A stretch of 64,000 nt of DNA, taken from the NCBI GenBank assembly GCA_004362315.1, contig SNWL01000008.1, forward strand, positions 186,001-250,000, read 5' to 3'. This DNA is from Mycobacterium sp. BK086 (GTDB lineage: Bacteria > Actinomycetota > Actinomycetes > Mycobacteriales > Mycobacteriaceae). Of this stretch, positions 17,256 to 26,185 are shown one piece after another (within the stretch, counting starts at the first letter, position 1; each line of letters starts with the position of its first letter). The position numbers and the translations under genes are program-made. A model generated the notes under the pieces. The model had not been told where the DNA came from and did no database searches. It saw nothing but the letters and a program-made list of their open reading frames with translations.

Positions 17256-20146
17256 GACGCCCTCGCGCGCACCACGGCCGGCGAGACGAATTCCTCGTCG
17301 ATGCGCGCGCCGAGGCTGCGCAGTACGTCGAGAACCAGACCCACCACGATGAGGTACACCCCGAGGTCGAAGAACAGGGCGGTCACGAACTTCACCGTGC
17401 CCAGCAGCGGCAGATGCAGGGTGATCACCGCCGACGACAGCGCCGGCGCGCCGAGCAGCATCGAGCCGACGGCGGTGCCGCCTGACAGCGCCAGCCCGGC
17501 GCCGAGGATCTTGCCGGCGTCCAGTGGCAGCGTCTCGCCGAGCTCGTAGCGTCCGCCCGCGAGGTAGCGCAGCACCAGGGCAAGGCCTGCGGTCAGCCCG
17601 CCGGCGAAGCCGCCGCCGGGGGTGTTATGTCCGGTGAAGAAGAAGTACACCGACAGCACCATGATCAGCGGGAAGATCATCCGGGTGGCGACCTCGAGCA
17701 CCAGGGAACGGTTGCGCGGGTCGCGCAGCTCGCTGCCGCGCAGCCAGGTGGTGTCGCCGACTGCGGGGCTGTAGGCGGTCGTGGGAAGCACACCGATATC
17801 GGGCTGTCCGGCGTCGGCCACCCGCGGTGCCGCGCCGAACCGCCGGTTGCGGAACACCAGCGATGCCACCCCGGTGGCGGCGGCCACCAGGACCGAGATC
17901 TCGCCGAGGGTGTCCCAGGCGCGGATGTCGACGAGCAGCACGTTGACGGTGTTGGCGCCGTGGCCGCGGTCGTAGGCGGCGGCTGGCAGCAGATCGGCGA
18001 TCGGGGTACCGGTGCGAGCGGCCATCGCGAACACCGCCAGGGTGGTGACGCTGGCGCCGACGGCCAGCGCGAGTGCGATGCGGGGCACCCGGTAGCGCCG
18101 GGCTTCCTCGGCCTCGGCCGGCAGTGTGCGCAGCACCAGAACGAAGATCACCAGGGTTAGCGTTTCCACCAGGAACTGGGTCAAGGCCAGGTCGGGCGCG
18201 CCGTGAAAGGCGAAGATCGCCCCGCAGCCGTAGCCGGTGATGCCGACCAACAGCACCGCGGCCAGCCGGTTGCGCAGAATGGTGGCGGCCACTGCGGCGG
18301 CCAGGATGAGCAGGCCCACCACCGGCTGCACCAGGGAATCCCACAGCCGGAACTGCGGGTGATTTCTGGATCCCAACGCCAGCACCGCGACCGGGAACAG
18401 CACCAGCGTCGACAAGATCACCGACTGGGTGACCGGAATGGATCCGCGCTGGGTGATCGCGGTGAGCCGCACCGAGGCGACGTCGGCTCCGCGAATGACC
18501 GCGTCGTAGATCCGGTCGGCGTTGCCCAGCGGATGCCAGTTGCCAAGTCCGGTGCGGCGCAGGCGTTCACGACCGAAGAAGGCCGCGATGCCGATCGCCA
18601 GCACCAGCGCGGACAGCACCAGCGGCAGATTGACGCCGTGCCACAGCGCCAGGGTGTAGTGGCCGTCATCGGCGCCTGCCGCGGGCATGGTGCCGGCATA
18701 GCCGTCGAGGGCGGTGTCGAGATAGCTGGGTACCACGCCGAAGAACAGTCCGGCCGCGGCCAGGATCGCGGGCGCCACCAGGAACGCGGCCGCGGGCCGG
18801 TGCAGGTTGGCCACCAGCGTGGTCGGGCCGTGAGATCCCTTGCGCGCGAACGCACCCCACAGGAATCGTAAGGCGTAAATCGTGGTGAACACCGAACCGA
18901 TGACCACCCCGGTGAGCACCACGGGTGCCCAGGCGCCCAGTGACTCGCTGTGGGCGATGCTCTCGAAATCGGCCTCCTTGGCCACGAAACCGAGGAACGG
19001 CGGCAACGCGGCCATGCTCGCGGTGGCACCGGCGGCGATCACGAACAGCGCGGGCATCCGGTGGCCCAGCCAGGCGAGTCGGCGGATATCCCGGGTGCCG
19101 GTCGAATGGTCGATGACGCCGACGACCATGAACAGCGTCGCCTTGAACAGCGCGTGCGCGCAGAGAATGGCCAGCCCGGCCAGCATCATGTCCCGGCCGC
19201 CGCCACCGACCATCACGGTGATGAAGCCCAGCTGACTGACCGTGCCGAACGCGAGGATCAGCTTGAGGTCGTACTCGCGGACCGCGCGCCAGCCGGCCAA
19301 CAGCATGGTCGCCACGCCCAGCGTGATGACGGTCGGCCGCCAGCCCGGGGAGTCGGCGAAGCCCGGGGTGAGCCGGGCGACGAGGTACACACCGGCTTTG
19401 ACCATCGCGGCGGCATGCAGATAGGCGCTGACCGGGGTCGGGGCGGCCATGGCGCCGGGCAGCCAGAAGTGGAACGGGACGATGGCCGACTTCGACAGCG
19501 CACCGACGAGCACCAGCACGATGGCGACCGCGACGGCGGTGCCCTGCGGTGGTCTGGCCACCAGTTCGGACAGCAGGTAGGTGCCCGCGGTGTGGCCGAG
19601 GATCACGATGCCGGCCAGCATGGCCAGCCCGCCCGCGGTGGTGACCAGCAGGGCCTGCATGGCGGCCCGGCGGCTGGTAGCCCGTTCGGCGTAGTGCCCG
19701 ACGAGCAGGAACGACAACACCGTCGTCAGTTCCCAGAAGGTGTAGAGCAGCAGCATGTTGTCGCTGATCACCAGACCGAACATCGCCCCCGAGAACGCGA
19801 CGAGCTCAGCGGCGAAGCTGGGCAGCCGGTTCTCGGTATGGCCGTCGCGGTGGTGGAAGTACTCCGCGCAGTAGAACAGCACCAGCGCGCCGATACCGAG
19901 CACGAGCACGCTCATGATCGCGGTCAAGGTGTCGAAGCGCAGCGTGATGTTCATCGACAGCTCGGGCACCCACGGGATGTCCACGGCCGGTGTGGGGCGT
20001 CCGGCCCGTGGCCAGTTGAGGCCCACCCAGACCAGCGAGGCCGCTGGGACGAGAGCGAGAGGGTAGAAGGCCAGCCGTCCCCATCGGTACACGAGCGCCG
20101 GCGCCACGGCGGCGGCGATCGCGTGCGCGATCAGGATGACGAGCAT
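17252..20146 (-). CDS. mnhA: Mrp/Mnh antiporter subunit A with fused MnhB domain
   Basis: At 964 residues, this NuoL-like protein covers the MnhA core (FWELTTVLSFLLVGHY, then SKSAIVPFHFWLPGAMAAPTPVSAYLHAA) and a C-terminal part ending in an MnhB-like domain (about residues 825-950: FFFTGHNTPGGGFAGGL is diagnostic). No separate mnhB exists in the operon, so subunit B is supplied by fusion. ATG 20146 is preceded by GGAG. It forms the main ion pathway of a six-gene Mrp system that exchanges Na+ or K+ for protons, for pH or salt tolerance. Transcription probably starts in the 142-bp region upstream. Confidence 0.94.
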   Translation of the reverse strand: MLVILIAHAIAAAVAPALVYRWGRLAFYPLALVPAASLVWVGLNWPRAGRPTPAVDIPWVPELSMNITLRFDTLTAIMSVLVLGIGALVLFYCAEYFHHRDGHTENRLPSFAAELVAFSGAMFGLVISDNMLLLYTFWELTTVLSFLLVGHYAERATSRRAAMQALLVTTAGGLAMLAGIVILGHTAGTYLLSELVARPPQGTAVAVAIVLVLVGALSKSAIVPFHFWLPGAMAAPTPVSAYLHAAAMVKAGVYLVARLTPGFADSPGWRPTVITLGVATMLLAGWRAVREYDLKLILAFGTVSQLGFITVMVGGGGRDMMLAGLAILCAHALFKATLFMVVGVIDHSTGTRDIRRLAWLGHRMPALFVIAAGATASMAALPPFLGFVAKEADFESIAHSESLGAWAPVVLTGVVIGSVFTTIYALRFLWGAFARKGSHGPTTLVANLHRPAAAFLVAPAILAAAGLFFGVVPSYLDTALDGYAGTMPAAGADDGHYTLALWHGVNLPLVLSALVLAIGIAAFFGRERLRRTGLGNWHPLGNADRIYDAVIRGADVASVRLTAITQRGSIPVTQSVILSTLVLFPVAVLALGSRNHPQFRLWDSLVQPVVGLLILAAAVAATILRNRLAAVLLVGITGYGCGAIFAFHGAPDLALTQFLVETLTLVIFVLVLRTLPAEAEEARRYRVPRIALALAVGASVTTLAVFAMAARTGTPIADLLPAAAYDRGHGANTVNVLLVDIRAWDTLGEISVLVAAATGVASLVFRNRRFGAAPRVADAGQPDIGVLPTTAYSPAVGDTTWLRGSELRDPRNRSLVLEVATRMIFPLIMVLSVYFFFTGHNTPGGGFAGGLTAGLALVLRYLAGGRYELGETLPLDAGKILGAGLALSGGTAVGSMLLGAPALSSAVITLHLPLLGTVKFVTALFFDLGVYLIVVGLVLDVLRSLGARIDEEFVSPAVVRARAS

Positions 20147-20238
20147 GGCACTCCGATCTTTGGACGCGCCAGCGCGTCGGCGATCTACCGGTCGGTCGGG
20201 GTGTCAGCCAAAGGTTTTCGGCTATGTCCTGTCGACAG

Positions 20239-20263
20239 TCTACGGGGTTGACCCTTTCGTAGA
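20239..20263. promoter_or_regulatory. Inverted repeat upstream of mnhA
   Basis: TCTACG and CGTAGA form a perfect 6-bp inverted repeat with a 13-bp centre that itself contains GGGTTGACCC. It lies about 95 bp upstream of the mnhA start and 26 bp from the stop of the SRPBCC-like gene. It may be an operator for the antiporter operon or a terminator for the gene upstream. Confidence 0.3.
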
Positions 20264-20288
20264 TTCTCGGGCCGCGCGTGTGCAATGC

Positions 20289-20681
20289 TCAGACTTGCTG
20301 TGTTGGCTCTGAAATGGCTTGAGCGGCAATACGTCTCAGCATATTGCGGACCACGACCCGGTGTCCGCCCGAGCCGATCACCAGTGCGCGGTAGACCCTG
20401 CCCTTGACCCCTGGGAAGGCCGCCCAGGTCTGTGCCGCGACCCTGGTGCCACCGGCCGGATCGTCGGAGAGCAGGAAGATCAGCTTGTACACCGAGAACC
20501 AGTGCCGCCCCTTCAGGGCGAAGCGGTCCGGTTGCTCGGCGGCCTCGAGGGCGAAGCCGAACGGGACCGTCTCGGGGTCCGAGGGATTGCTGCACATCGT
20601 TCGCAACACTGCGTGCCACGTCGCTGCCCGGTCTGCCGGGACCGTTATGGCATGCTCATCGATATAGGGTAAACGTTCCAT
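20289..20681 (-). CDS. START/SRPBCC-like small protein
   Basis: I take ATG 20681, giving 130 residues. The longer open frame upstream crosses the divergent tetR gene. The sequence pattern (TVPADRAATWHAVL, ALKGRHWFSVYKLIF, then GTRVAAQTWAAFPGVKG and LVIGSGGHRVVVRNML) suggests a START/SRPBCC-type ligand-binding fold. No catalytic function can be named. It is divergent from the TetR gene with only 21 bp between the start codons, so it is likely the regulator's target. Confidence 0.75.
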   Translation of the reverse strand: MERLPYIDEHAITVPADRAATWHAVLRTMCSNPSDPETVPFGFALEAAEQPDRFALKGRHWFSVYKLIFLLSDDPAGGTRVAAQTWAAFPGVKGRVYRALVIGSGGHRVVVRNMLRRIAAQAISEPTQQV

Positions 20682-20694
20682 ATAGAAGGACTGT
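20673..20694. promoter_or_regulatory. Imperfect palindrome between divergent SRPBCC and tetR genes
   Basis: A 22-bp stretch (ACGTTCC...GGACTGT) is symmetric at about 14 of 22 positions and spans the start codon of the minus-strand gene. A TetR dimer bound here would block both genes. Confidence 0.35.
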
Positions 20695-20702
20695 ACTAGA
20701 TC

Positions 20703-21305
20703 ATGGCGCCACCGCGGAAGCACGAAACCGACGCCATCCTGGATGCGGCACGCGGGCTGCTGCTCGCCGAAGGGCCGCGGGCGGCCAGCGTCGCGGCGAT
20801 CGCCAAAGCCAGCGGCGCGCCGGTGGGCACGCTGTATCACCGGTTCGGCAATCGCGACGGTGTGGTGACGGCGGTGTGGCTGCGCGCGCTGGAACGCTTC
20901 CAGGCGCGGGCGATGGCCGCGTCCGGCACAGATCCGGTGGAGGTAGCCGTCCAGATGGCGGTGGCCGCGGTCGGGTTCGCGACGGACTGCGCCGAGGACG
21001 CGCGTCTGCTGTTGACGATCCGGCCCGTCGATCTGCGCGACGCCGGACCTGACCCGGAATTCGACGCGACGCTGGCGACGATGAATGCGCCGCTCGTCGA
21101 CCGGGTGGCTGAGTTGGCGCGCCAGCTGTACGGCCGTGCCGACGCGCGAAGCGTCGACGCCGTCACCAGAGCGGTGGTCGACCTGCCGTACGCGGTGGTG
21201 CGACGGCACGCGCACGACGACGGCATGCCGTCATGGGTGCGGGCCGATCTAGCCGCATCCGTTCGGGCCTTGCTGACGGCCCATTCGCCCGCGAGTCCGC
21301 TCTAG
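20703..21305 (+). CDS. TetR-family transcriptional regulator
   Basis: The product has 200 residues with an N-terminal helix-turn-helix (ASVAAIAKASGAPVGTLYHRFGNRDGVVTAVW, core GAPVGTLYHRFGNRD) and a helical ligand-binding part. AGAAGGA lies 12 bp before ATG 20703. It is divergent from, and probably represses, the SRPBCC-like gene, given the 21-bp spacing. Its stop codon overlaps by 4 bp that of the convergent gene. The effector is unknown. Confidence 0.88.
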   Translation: MAPPRKHETDAILDAARGLLLAEGPRAASVAAIAKASGAPVGTLYHRFGNRDGVVTAVWLRALERFQARAMAASGTDPVEVAVQMAVAAVGFATDCAEDARLLLTIRPVDLRDAGPDPEFDATLATMNAPLVDRVAELARQLYGRADARSVDAVTRAVVDLPYAVVRRHAHDDGMPSWVRADLAASVRALLTAHSPASPL

Positions 21306-22057
21306 CGCTGCATGTAGGTGACCGTCTGGACGGCATTGGCCGCCGGGTTCGCGGTGAAGAGGACGTCGGTGGTGCCGCCCGCGCTTCCGGTCATGCGGGC
21401 CTTACTGGCGTCGCTGCTCGACGCGATGGCGATGCCGCCGGAGTTCGCCAGATGATCGGGGTGGCGGTAGGCGAAGTTGCAGTTCGCCGGCCCGCCGTTG
21501 GCACGTCGCTTGCCTTTCAGGAATCCCGTTGCGCCAGAGGCGATGCGGGGTGGACAGCTCGCGACGTTGGTGGTGATCTCCGGGACGAAGATCAGGTCGT
21601 GACCGGTGGTGTTGGTGAGCTCGAATTCCCAGCCGTTGTAATTGGGTCCCCAGGGGTCCCACCTGAAGACCACGATCTGGGGCCGGTCACCGGGGGTGTC
21701 GGGGAAATCGACGGACATCCCCTGGCCGTGTTCGTGCGCGGTGTGGCGGGTAATGGTGCCATCGGCGGACGCTTCGATGGCGATTCGTGCGCCGGTCGAA
21801 CCGCACCGGTAGCCGAGATCGGCGTTGGCCGGCCCGTCGAACACGAAGGGCGGCGACGAACTCTTCATGCCCTTGGCGTAGCCGATCTGGCCGGCTTTGA
21901 TGGGGCCGTCGGCGCTCTCGATATTCGAATTTCCGAAGTAGATGGGGACGAGGTCGACCGGAGTCTGGTTGTGGATCTCGAACTCCCAGCCGTCACGGTT
22001 GCGGCCCCAATCGAATTGGCCCAATTGTTCGGTGGTTACGTTCAGGGTCGCGGTCAC
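21302..22057 (-). CDS. Protein with two tandem copies of an unrecognised domain
   Basis: GTG 22057 is chosen because GGAAGGA precedes it, giving 251 residues (VTATLNVTTEQLGQF). Two halves align: WGRNRDGWEFEIHNQTPVDL near residue 18 and WGPNYNGWEFELTNTTGHDL near residue 136. Each is followed by a segment ending in GPAN(A/C)(D/N)(L/F)(G/A)YR and a Ser/Ala-rich strand. I recognise no known family. The shape, with short strands and no signal peptide or membrane helix, suggests a duplicated beta-rich binding domain. It stands alone between the TetR gene and a DUF1707 gene, both possibly unrelated. Confidence 0.7.
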   Translation of the reverse strand: MTATLNVTTEQLGQFDWGRNRDGWEFEIHNQTPVDLVPIYFGNSNIESADGPIKAGQIGYAKGMKSSSPPFVFDGPANADLGYRCGSTGARIAIEASADGTITRHTAHEHGQGMSVDFPDTPGDRPQIVVFRWDPWGPNYNGWEFELTNTTGHDLIFVPEITTNVASCPPRIASGATGFLKGKRRANGGPANCNFAYRHPDHLANSGGIAIASSSDASKARMTGSAGGTTDVLFTANPAANAVQTVTYMQR

Positions 22058-22181
22058 GGTGTTCCTTCCGATGCATGCCGAGTGGAATAACCATGCCGCG
22101 GAAGGAGTCTGGCGCGCGTCGTCTGATCGGTGGGTGACGGGGAGGAAATCCTTGTCCCCCAATCGGAGTACGGGCCGCGCC

Positions 22182-22595
22182 CTAGCGGCAGAAGGTGCGC
22201 ACCGGAAGCGCGTGCCCGAGCAGCCCGATGGCTCCGCCGACGATCGGCCAGACGGGCCAGAAGTACGCGGTCGAACCGGTGGTGAGCGCGACGGCCAGCC
22301 AGACGGTCAGGACGATCGCGACCATCGCCGCGTAGCCGGCGAGATGGAACCGCACCGAGGCGCGGGCGGCCTTCTTGCGGGCGGCGACGCGACGCGGATC
22401 GACGCGACGCAGCTGTCCGACGGGCAGGTCGGCGACCAGTCGGCGGAGTTCTTCTGCGCTGCGTGCGGCGAATGCCGCTTGCACGCGAGTCTCGTACTCG
22501 GCGAGGTCGAAGTATCCCTGGCTGAGGGCCTGGGACAGCAGGTCAGCGGTATTTTCCCGGTCGCGGTCGCCGATCAGGACGGTGGGAGTGGTCAT
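22182..22595 (-). CDS. DUF1707 protein with C-terminal membrane hairpin
   Basis: The product has 137 residues from ATG 22595. Residues ~5-55 form the DUF1707 domain (IGDRDRENTADLLSQALSQGYFDLAEYETRV; core RENTADLLSQA and GYFDLAEYETR), common in actinobacteria. A basic linker leads to two hydrophobic segments (AGYAAMVAIVLTVWLAVAL and FWPVWPIVGGAIGLLGHAL). The function is unknown. A divergent SRPBCC gene starts 58 bp away. Confidence 0.85.
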   Translation of the reverse strand: MTTPTVLIGDRDRENTADLLSQALSQGYFDLAEYETRVQAAFAARSAEELRRLVADLPVGQLRRVDPRRVAARKKAARASVRFHLAGYAAMVAIVLTVWLAVALTTGSTAYFWPVWPIVGGAIGLLGHALPVRTFCR

Positions 22596-22653
22596 ACCGT
22601 CCAACTCTGACATGTCAGTAGTGGAGTGTCAATGGATGCTGTTGAATTGCTCC

Positions 22654-23103
22654 ATGGCCGAGCTCAGCAGGATCGTCAGCGCCAGCACGCGGATCGCCGC
22701 ACCCGCGGCAGCCATCTTCGAGCTCATCGCCGATCCCGCCCGCCAACCCGAATGGGACGGCAATGACAACCTGGCGCAGGCAGTGCCCGGCCAGCGGGTG
22801 CGCGGTGTGGGTGACGTGTTCACGACGACCCTGACCATGGGCGTCGACCGGGAAAACCACGTCGTCGAGTTCGAGGAGGGACGGCTGATCGCCTGGCGGC
22901 CGTCCGAGGTCGGCAATCCGCCGCCCGGGCACCTGTGGCGCTGGCAGGTCGAACCCGCCGACGATGCCAGCGCCGTCGTCACCCATACCTATGACTGGAC
23001 ACAGCTGACCGACCCCAAGCGGCTGGAGAAGGCACGGAATACCACGGCCGACAAACTGCAGGCCTCGCTCGACCGGCTCGCCGCGCTCGCCGAACGGGGT
23101 TAG
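22654..23103 (+). CDS. SRPBCC/polyketide-cyclase-like protein
   Basis: I chose ATG 22654 (MAELSRIVSASTRIAAPAAAIFELIADP), giving 149 residues; the longer frame covers the divergent gene. The N-terminal strand plus IFELIADPARQPEWDG, and the C-terminal TRL helix (LEKARNTTADKLQASLDRLAAL) indicate the START-like fold that binds hydrophobic ligands. A similar, separate SRPBCC gene lies at 29993. No function can be assigned. Confidence 0.85.
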   Translation: MAELSRIVSASTRIAAPAAAIFELIADPARQPEWDGNDNLAQAVPGQRVRGVGDVFTTTLTMGVDRENHVVEFEEGRLIAWRPSEVGNPPPGHLWRWQVEPADDASAVVTHTYDWTQLTDPKRLEKARNTTADKLQASLDRLAALAERG

Positions 23104-23163
23104 CGGCCGGCTTCACCCTCTGGTCCGGTTCCTCCTCCGCGCTCGTTCCTCGCGCGGCATCGG

Positions 23164-25341
23164 TCACCGTTCCGAAAAAGCGCGCAACGACTCCACCTGC
23201 GCGGAGTCCAGCGACGGCCGCACTGTTTCGCGGGCCTTGGCCACATCGGCGGCGGTGACGTCGGCGGCGTCGATCGAGCGACGCATCGCGGTCAGTGCGG
23301 CCTCGCGCAACAACGCCACGCAGTCGGCCGCGCTATAGCCGTCCAGCTCGGCGGCAAGGGCGTCGAGGTCGACCTCCGGCGACAGCGGCACCGATTTACC
23401 TGCCGTGCGCAGGATTTCGCGTCGGGCGTCGGCGTCGGGCGGCTCGACGAACACCAGCTTCTCCAGCCGTCCCGGGCGCAGCAGCGCGGGGTCGATCAGG
23501 TCTGGGCGGTTGGTGGCGCCGAGCACCACCACGTCGCGCAACGGCTCGATGCCGTCGAGTTCGGTCAGCAGCGCGGCCACCACCCGGTCGGTGACCCCGG
23601 AGTCGAAGCTCTGTCCGCGCCGTGGCGCCAGCGCGTCGATCTCGTCGAGGAAGACCAGTGACGGGGCGGAATCCCTTGCCCGGCGGAACAATTCGCGGAC
23701 TGCTTTCTCCGAGGAGCCGACCCACTTGTCCATGAGCTCGGCACCCTTGACCGCGTGTACGGACAGCCGGCCCGAGCTGGCCAGCGCGCGTACCACGAAG
23801 GTCTTCCCGCATCCTGGCGGGCCATAGAGCAGCACGCCCCTCGGCGGGTCGACGCCGAGGCGGGCGAAGGTGTCCGGATGCTGAAGGGGCCACAACACGG
23901 CTTCGGTCAGCGCCTGTTTGACCTCGACCATGTCGCCGACGTCGTCGAGGGTGACCGAACCGACCGACACCTCCTCGGTCGCCGAGCGGGACAGCGGGCG
24001 GATCACAGTCAGCGCGCCTGTGAAGTCCTCCTGGGTCAGGGAAGGCGGTTTGCCGTCCTCGCTGGCGCGAGCGGCTGCGCGCAGTGCCGCCTCCCGGACC
24101 AGTGCCGCCAGGTCGGCGCGAACGAATCCCGGTGTGCGCTCGGCGATCTCGTCGAGTGCCAATTCGTCGGCAGGGACGTCGCGCAGCAACACCTCGAGCA
24201 CCGCCTTGCGGGTGGCACCGTCGGGCAGGCTCAGGCCGAGCTCGCGGTCGCAGAGGTCCGGTGCGCGCAGCCGCGAATCCACCGCGTCGGGCTGTTGGGA
24301 GGTGGCGACCAAGGCCACCCCAGGCGCGCCGACGGCCTTGCGCAGCTCGGCCAGGATCAGCGCTGACACCGGCTCGGCCGGAGTGGGTAGCAGCGCATCG
24401 ATATCGGTGATCAGCAGCACCCCGCCGCCACCGATGACGGTGGCGACGGCTTCGGCGACCGCACGCTGGCGATCCTGAGCCGCCAGCGCTCCGGTGTCGG
24501 GGCCGTCGAGTTCGACCAGCCGCCGGCCGGCACAGACCGCGCGCACCAGGGTGGCCTTGCCGACGCCGGCCGGCCCGGTCACCAGTACGCCCAGATTCGG
24601 TGTGGCACCGAGCTTTTCCAACAGCTCTGGCTCGTCGAGCGCCAGCTTGAGCCACTCGGTGAGCCGGCCGGCCTGGACGTGCTGACCCTTGAGGTCATCG
24701 ATGGACACCGCAGGGGCCTGCGGCCACACCATCGGCGGGCTGACAGCCGGAGAGAGCGCCGGGACGGCGGACGATCCCGTCACTCCGTCACCCCAGGTGA
24801 CCGACGAATTCGGTTGTACGCTAACCGGTCCGGACGGATCGGTGCCGGTGACGGTCAGCAGCTCCGAGGTCCAGGTGATGCCGACGGAGGACGCCAGGGC
24901 GGAGCTGGCCTCGGTGGTCGACGTGCCGGGCCCGAGATCGCGCGGCAGCAGCGACACCGTGTCACCGACCGTCATCACCTTGCCCAACAAGGCCTGCCGC
25001 AGGGTTGCCGACGAGACCGACTGGGTGGCCAGGGTGGAGCCGCGCAGGGTGACCGATCGCGCACCGTACACGGTGACCGGTGCGACCAATACCGTCGTGT
25101 CTTCGCGCAGGCCGGCGTTGGACAACGTCACATCGTCCAAGAGTGCGGTGCCGGCAGGCGTGCCAGGGGGAGCGACGCCGGCCACGGCGGCGGTGGTACG
25201 AGAGCCGGTGAGCGACAACGCGTCCCACTCACGGATACCAAGGGCGGCAATGGCTTCGGGGTGAAGTCGGACCACGCCACGACGAGAGTCCAGCGCCGAG
25301 GTGTTCAGCCGTGCGGTCAGCGCCAGGCCGGTCGGTGCCAT
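23164..25341 (-). CDS. Cdc48/VCP-like double AAA+ ATPase (Rv0435c-like)
   Basis: The 725-residue protein has an N-terminal Cdc48-type double-psi region (~10-130) and two AAA+ modules. D2 is intact: Walker A GPPGCGKT at 507-514, Walker B VFLDEIDA at 563-570, and a second-region ATNRPDLIDPALLRPGR. D1 is degenerate: Walker A reads GPAGVGKA (256-263), without Ser/Thr after the lysine, and Walker B reads LLITDID (309-315) without Glu. ATP hydrolysis should therefore depend on D2. It probably unfolds or remodels protein complexes. It is the last gene of the SDR-moeA-psd-pssA operon; start at 25341 lies 1 bp beyond the pssA stop. Confidence 0.93.
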   Translation of the reverse strand: MAPTGLALTARLNTSALDSRRGVVRLHPEAIAALGIREWDALSLTGSRTTAAVAGVAPPGTPAGTALLDDVTLSNAGLREDTTVLVAPVTVYGARSVTLRGSTLATQSVSSATLRQALLGKVMTVGDTVSLLPRDLGPGTSTTEASSALASSVGITWTSELLTVTGTDPSGPVSVQPNSSVTWGDGVTGSSAVPALSPAVSPPMVWPQAPAVSIDDLKGQHVQAGRLTEWLKLALDEPELLEKLGATPNLGVLVTGPAGVGKATLVRAVCAGRRLVELDGPDTGALAAQDRQRAVAEAVATVIGGGGVLLITDIDALLPTPAEPVSALILAELRKAVGAPGVALVATSQQPDAVDSRLRAPDLCDRELGLSLPDGATRKAVLEVLLRDVPADELALDEIAERTPGFVRADLAALVREAALRAAARASEDGKPPSLTQEDFTGALTVIRPLSRSATEEVSVGSVTLDDVGDMVEVKQALTEAVLWPLQHPDTFARLGVDPPRGVLLYGPPGCGKTFVVRALASSGRLSVHAVKGAELMDKWVGSSEKAVRELFRRARDSAPSLVFLDEIDALAPRRGQSFDSGVTDRVVAALLTELDGIEPLRDVVVLGATNRPDLIDPALLRPGRLEKLVFVEPPDADARREILRTAGKSVPLSPEVDLDALAAELDGYSAADCVALLREAALTAMRRSIDAADVTAADVAKARETVRPSLDSAQVESLRAFSER

Positions 25342-25342
25342 C

Positions 25343-26185
25343 TCAGCGACCCGGCCTGCGCAGGCCGAGGCGCGTCACCGAACGACGGTTGGGCAGACGA
25401 CGATTCGCCCGGCGCGCCGCGCGCCGCTGTTTGGGTGCGTCGTTCCATGCTTCCGGGCGCGCCGCCACCCAGCGCTGGCTGTACACCGTGAACGGGATGA
25501 TGCACAGGTAGCCCGCGATGATCAGCAGGACCAGGATGTAGGGGAACAACAGCAGCGCCGCCGCGGCGGCAGCGATCAGGATCAGCAGGATCGGTGCGGC
25601 ATTCGGCGGCATCTTGATGGCTTTGAGTGCCAGCGTCGGCACCCGGCTGATCAGCAGGGTGGCGTTGGCGGCGAACCAGAAGCAGACGAACCACGGCGAG
25701 GTCCACCAGCCGTGGCCGAACTGCAGCATCGCCGCGAGCGGGCCGATCACCCCGACCGCGCCGCATGGTGCGGGCATACCGGTGAAGTACTCCCGCGTAT
25801 AGGCCGGCCGGGTGTCGTCGTCGAGCAATGCGTTGAACCTGGCCAGCCGCAACACAATGCACACGGCGTAGAGCAGCGCGAAGATCCAGCCGACCGGCGA
25901 GGTCGGTAGCAGCGTCACGTAGACCACCAATGCCGGTGCCACACCGAAGTTCACCGCGTCGGCTAGTGAGTCGATCTCGGCGCCCATCCGCGACTGGGCG
26001 TCCAGGGCGCGCGCGATACCGCCGTCGATACCGTCGAGCACGGCCGCCGCGCCGATCAACGCCAGCGCGATGTGCGGGCGCCCGTCCAAGGCGAACTTGA
26101 TCGATGTCAGCCCGCAGCAGATCGCCAACACCGTTGTCGCGCTGGGCAGGATGCGCATGGCGGACGGGCGCCCCGACTTGATCAT
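25343..26185 (-). CDS. pssA: CDP-diacylglycerol-serine O-phosphatidyltransferase
   Basis: The 280-residue membrane protein carries the complete CDP-alcohol phosphotransferase motif: D54-G-x2-A58-R59-x8-G68-x3-D72-x3-D76. It makes phosphatidylserine from CDP-diacylglycerol and serine in the plasma membrane. ATG 26185 overlaps psd by 4 bp, and psd decarboxylates its product, so the pair forms the phosphatidylethanolamine route. Length and order match Rv0436c. The C-terminal ~35 residues are strongly basic. Confidence 0.95.
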   Translation of the reverse strand: MIKSGRPSAMRILPSATTVLAICCGLTSIKFALDGRPHIALALIGAAAVLDGIDGGIARALDAQSRMGAEIDSLADAVNFGVAPALVVYVTLLPTSPVGWIFALLYAVCIVLRLARFNALLDDDTRPAYTREYFTGMPAPCGAVGVIGPLAAMLQFGHGWWTSPWFVCFWFAANATLLISRVPTLALKAIKMPPNAAPILLILIAAAAAALLLFPYILVLLIIAGYLCIIPFTVYSQRWVAARPEAWNDAPKQRRAARRANRRLPNRRSVTRLGLRRPGR

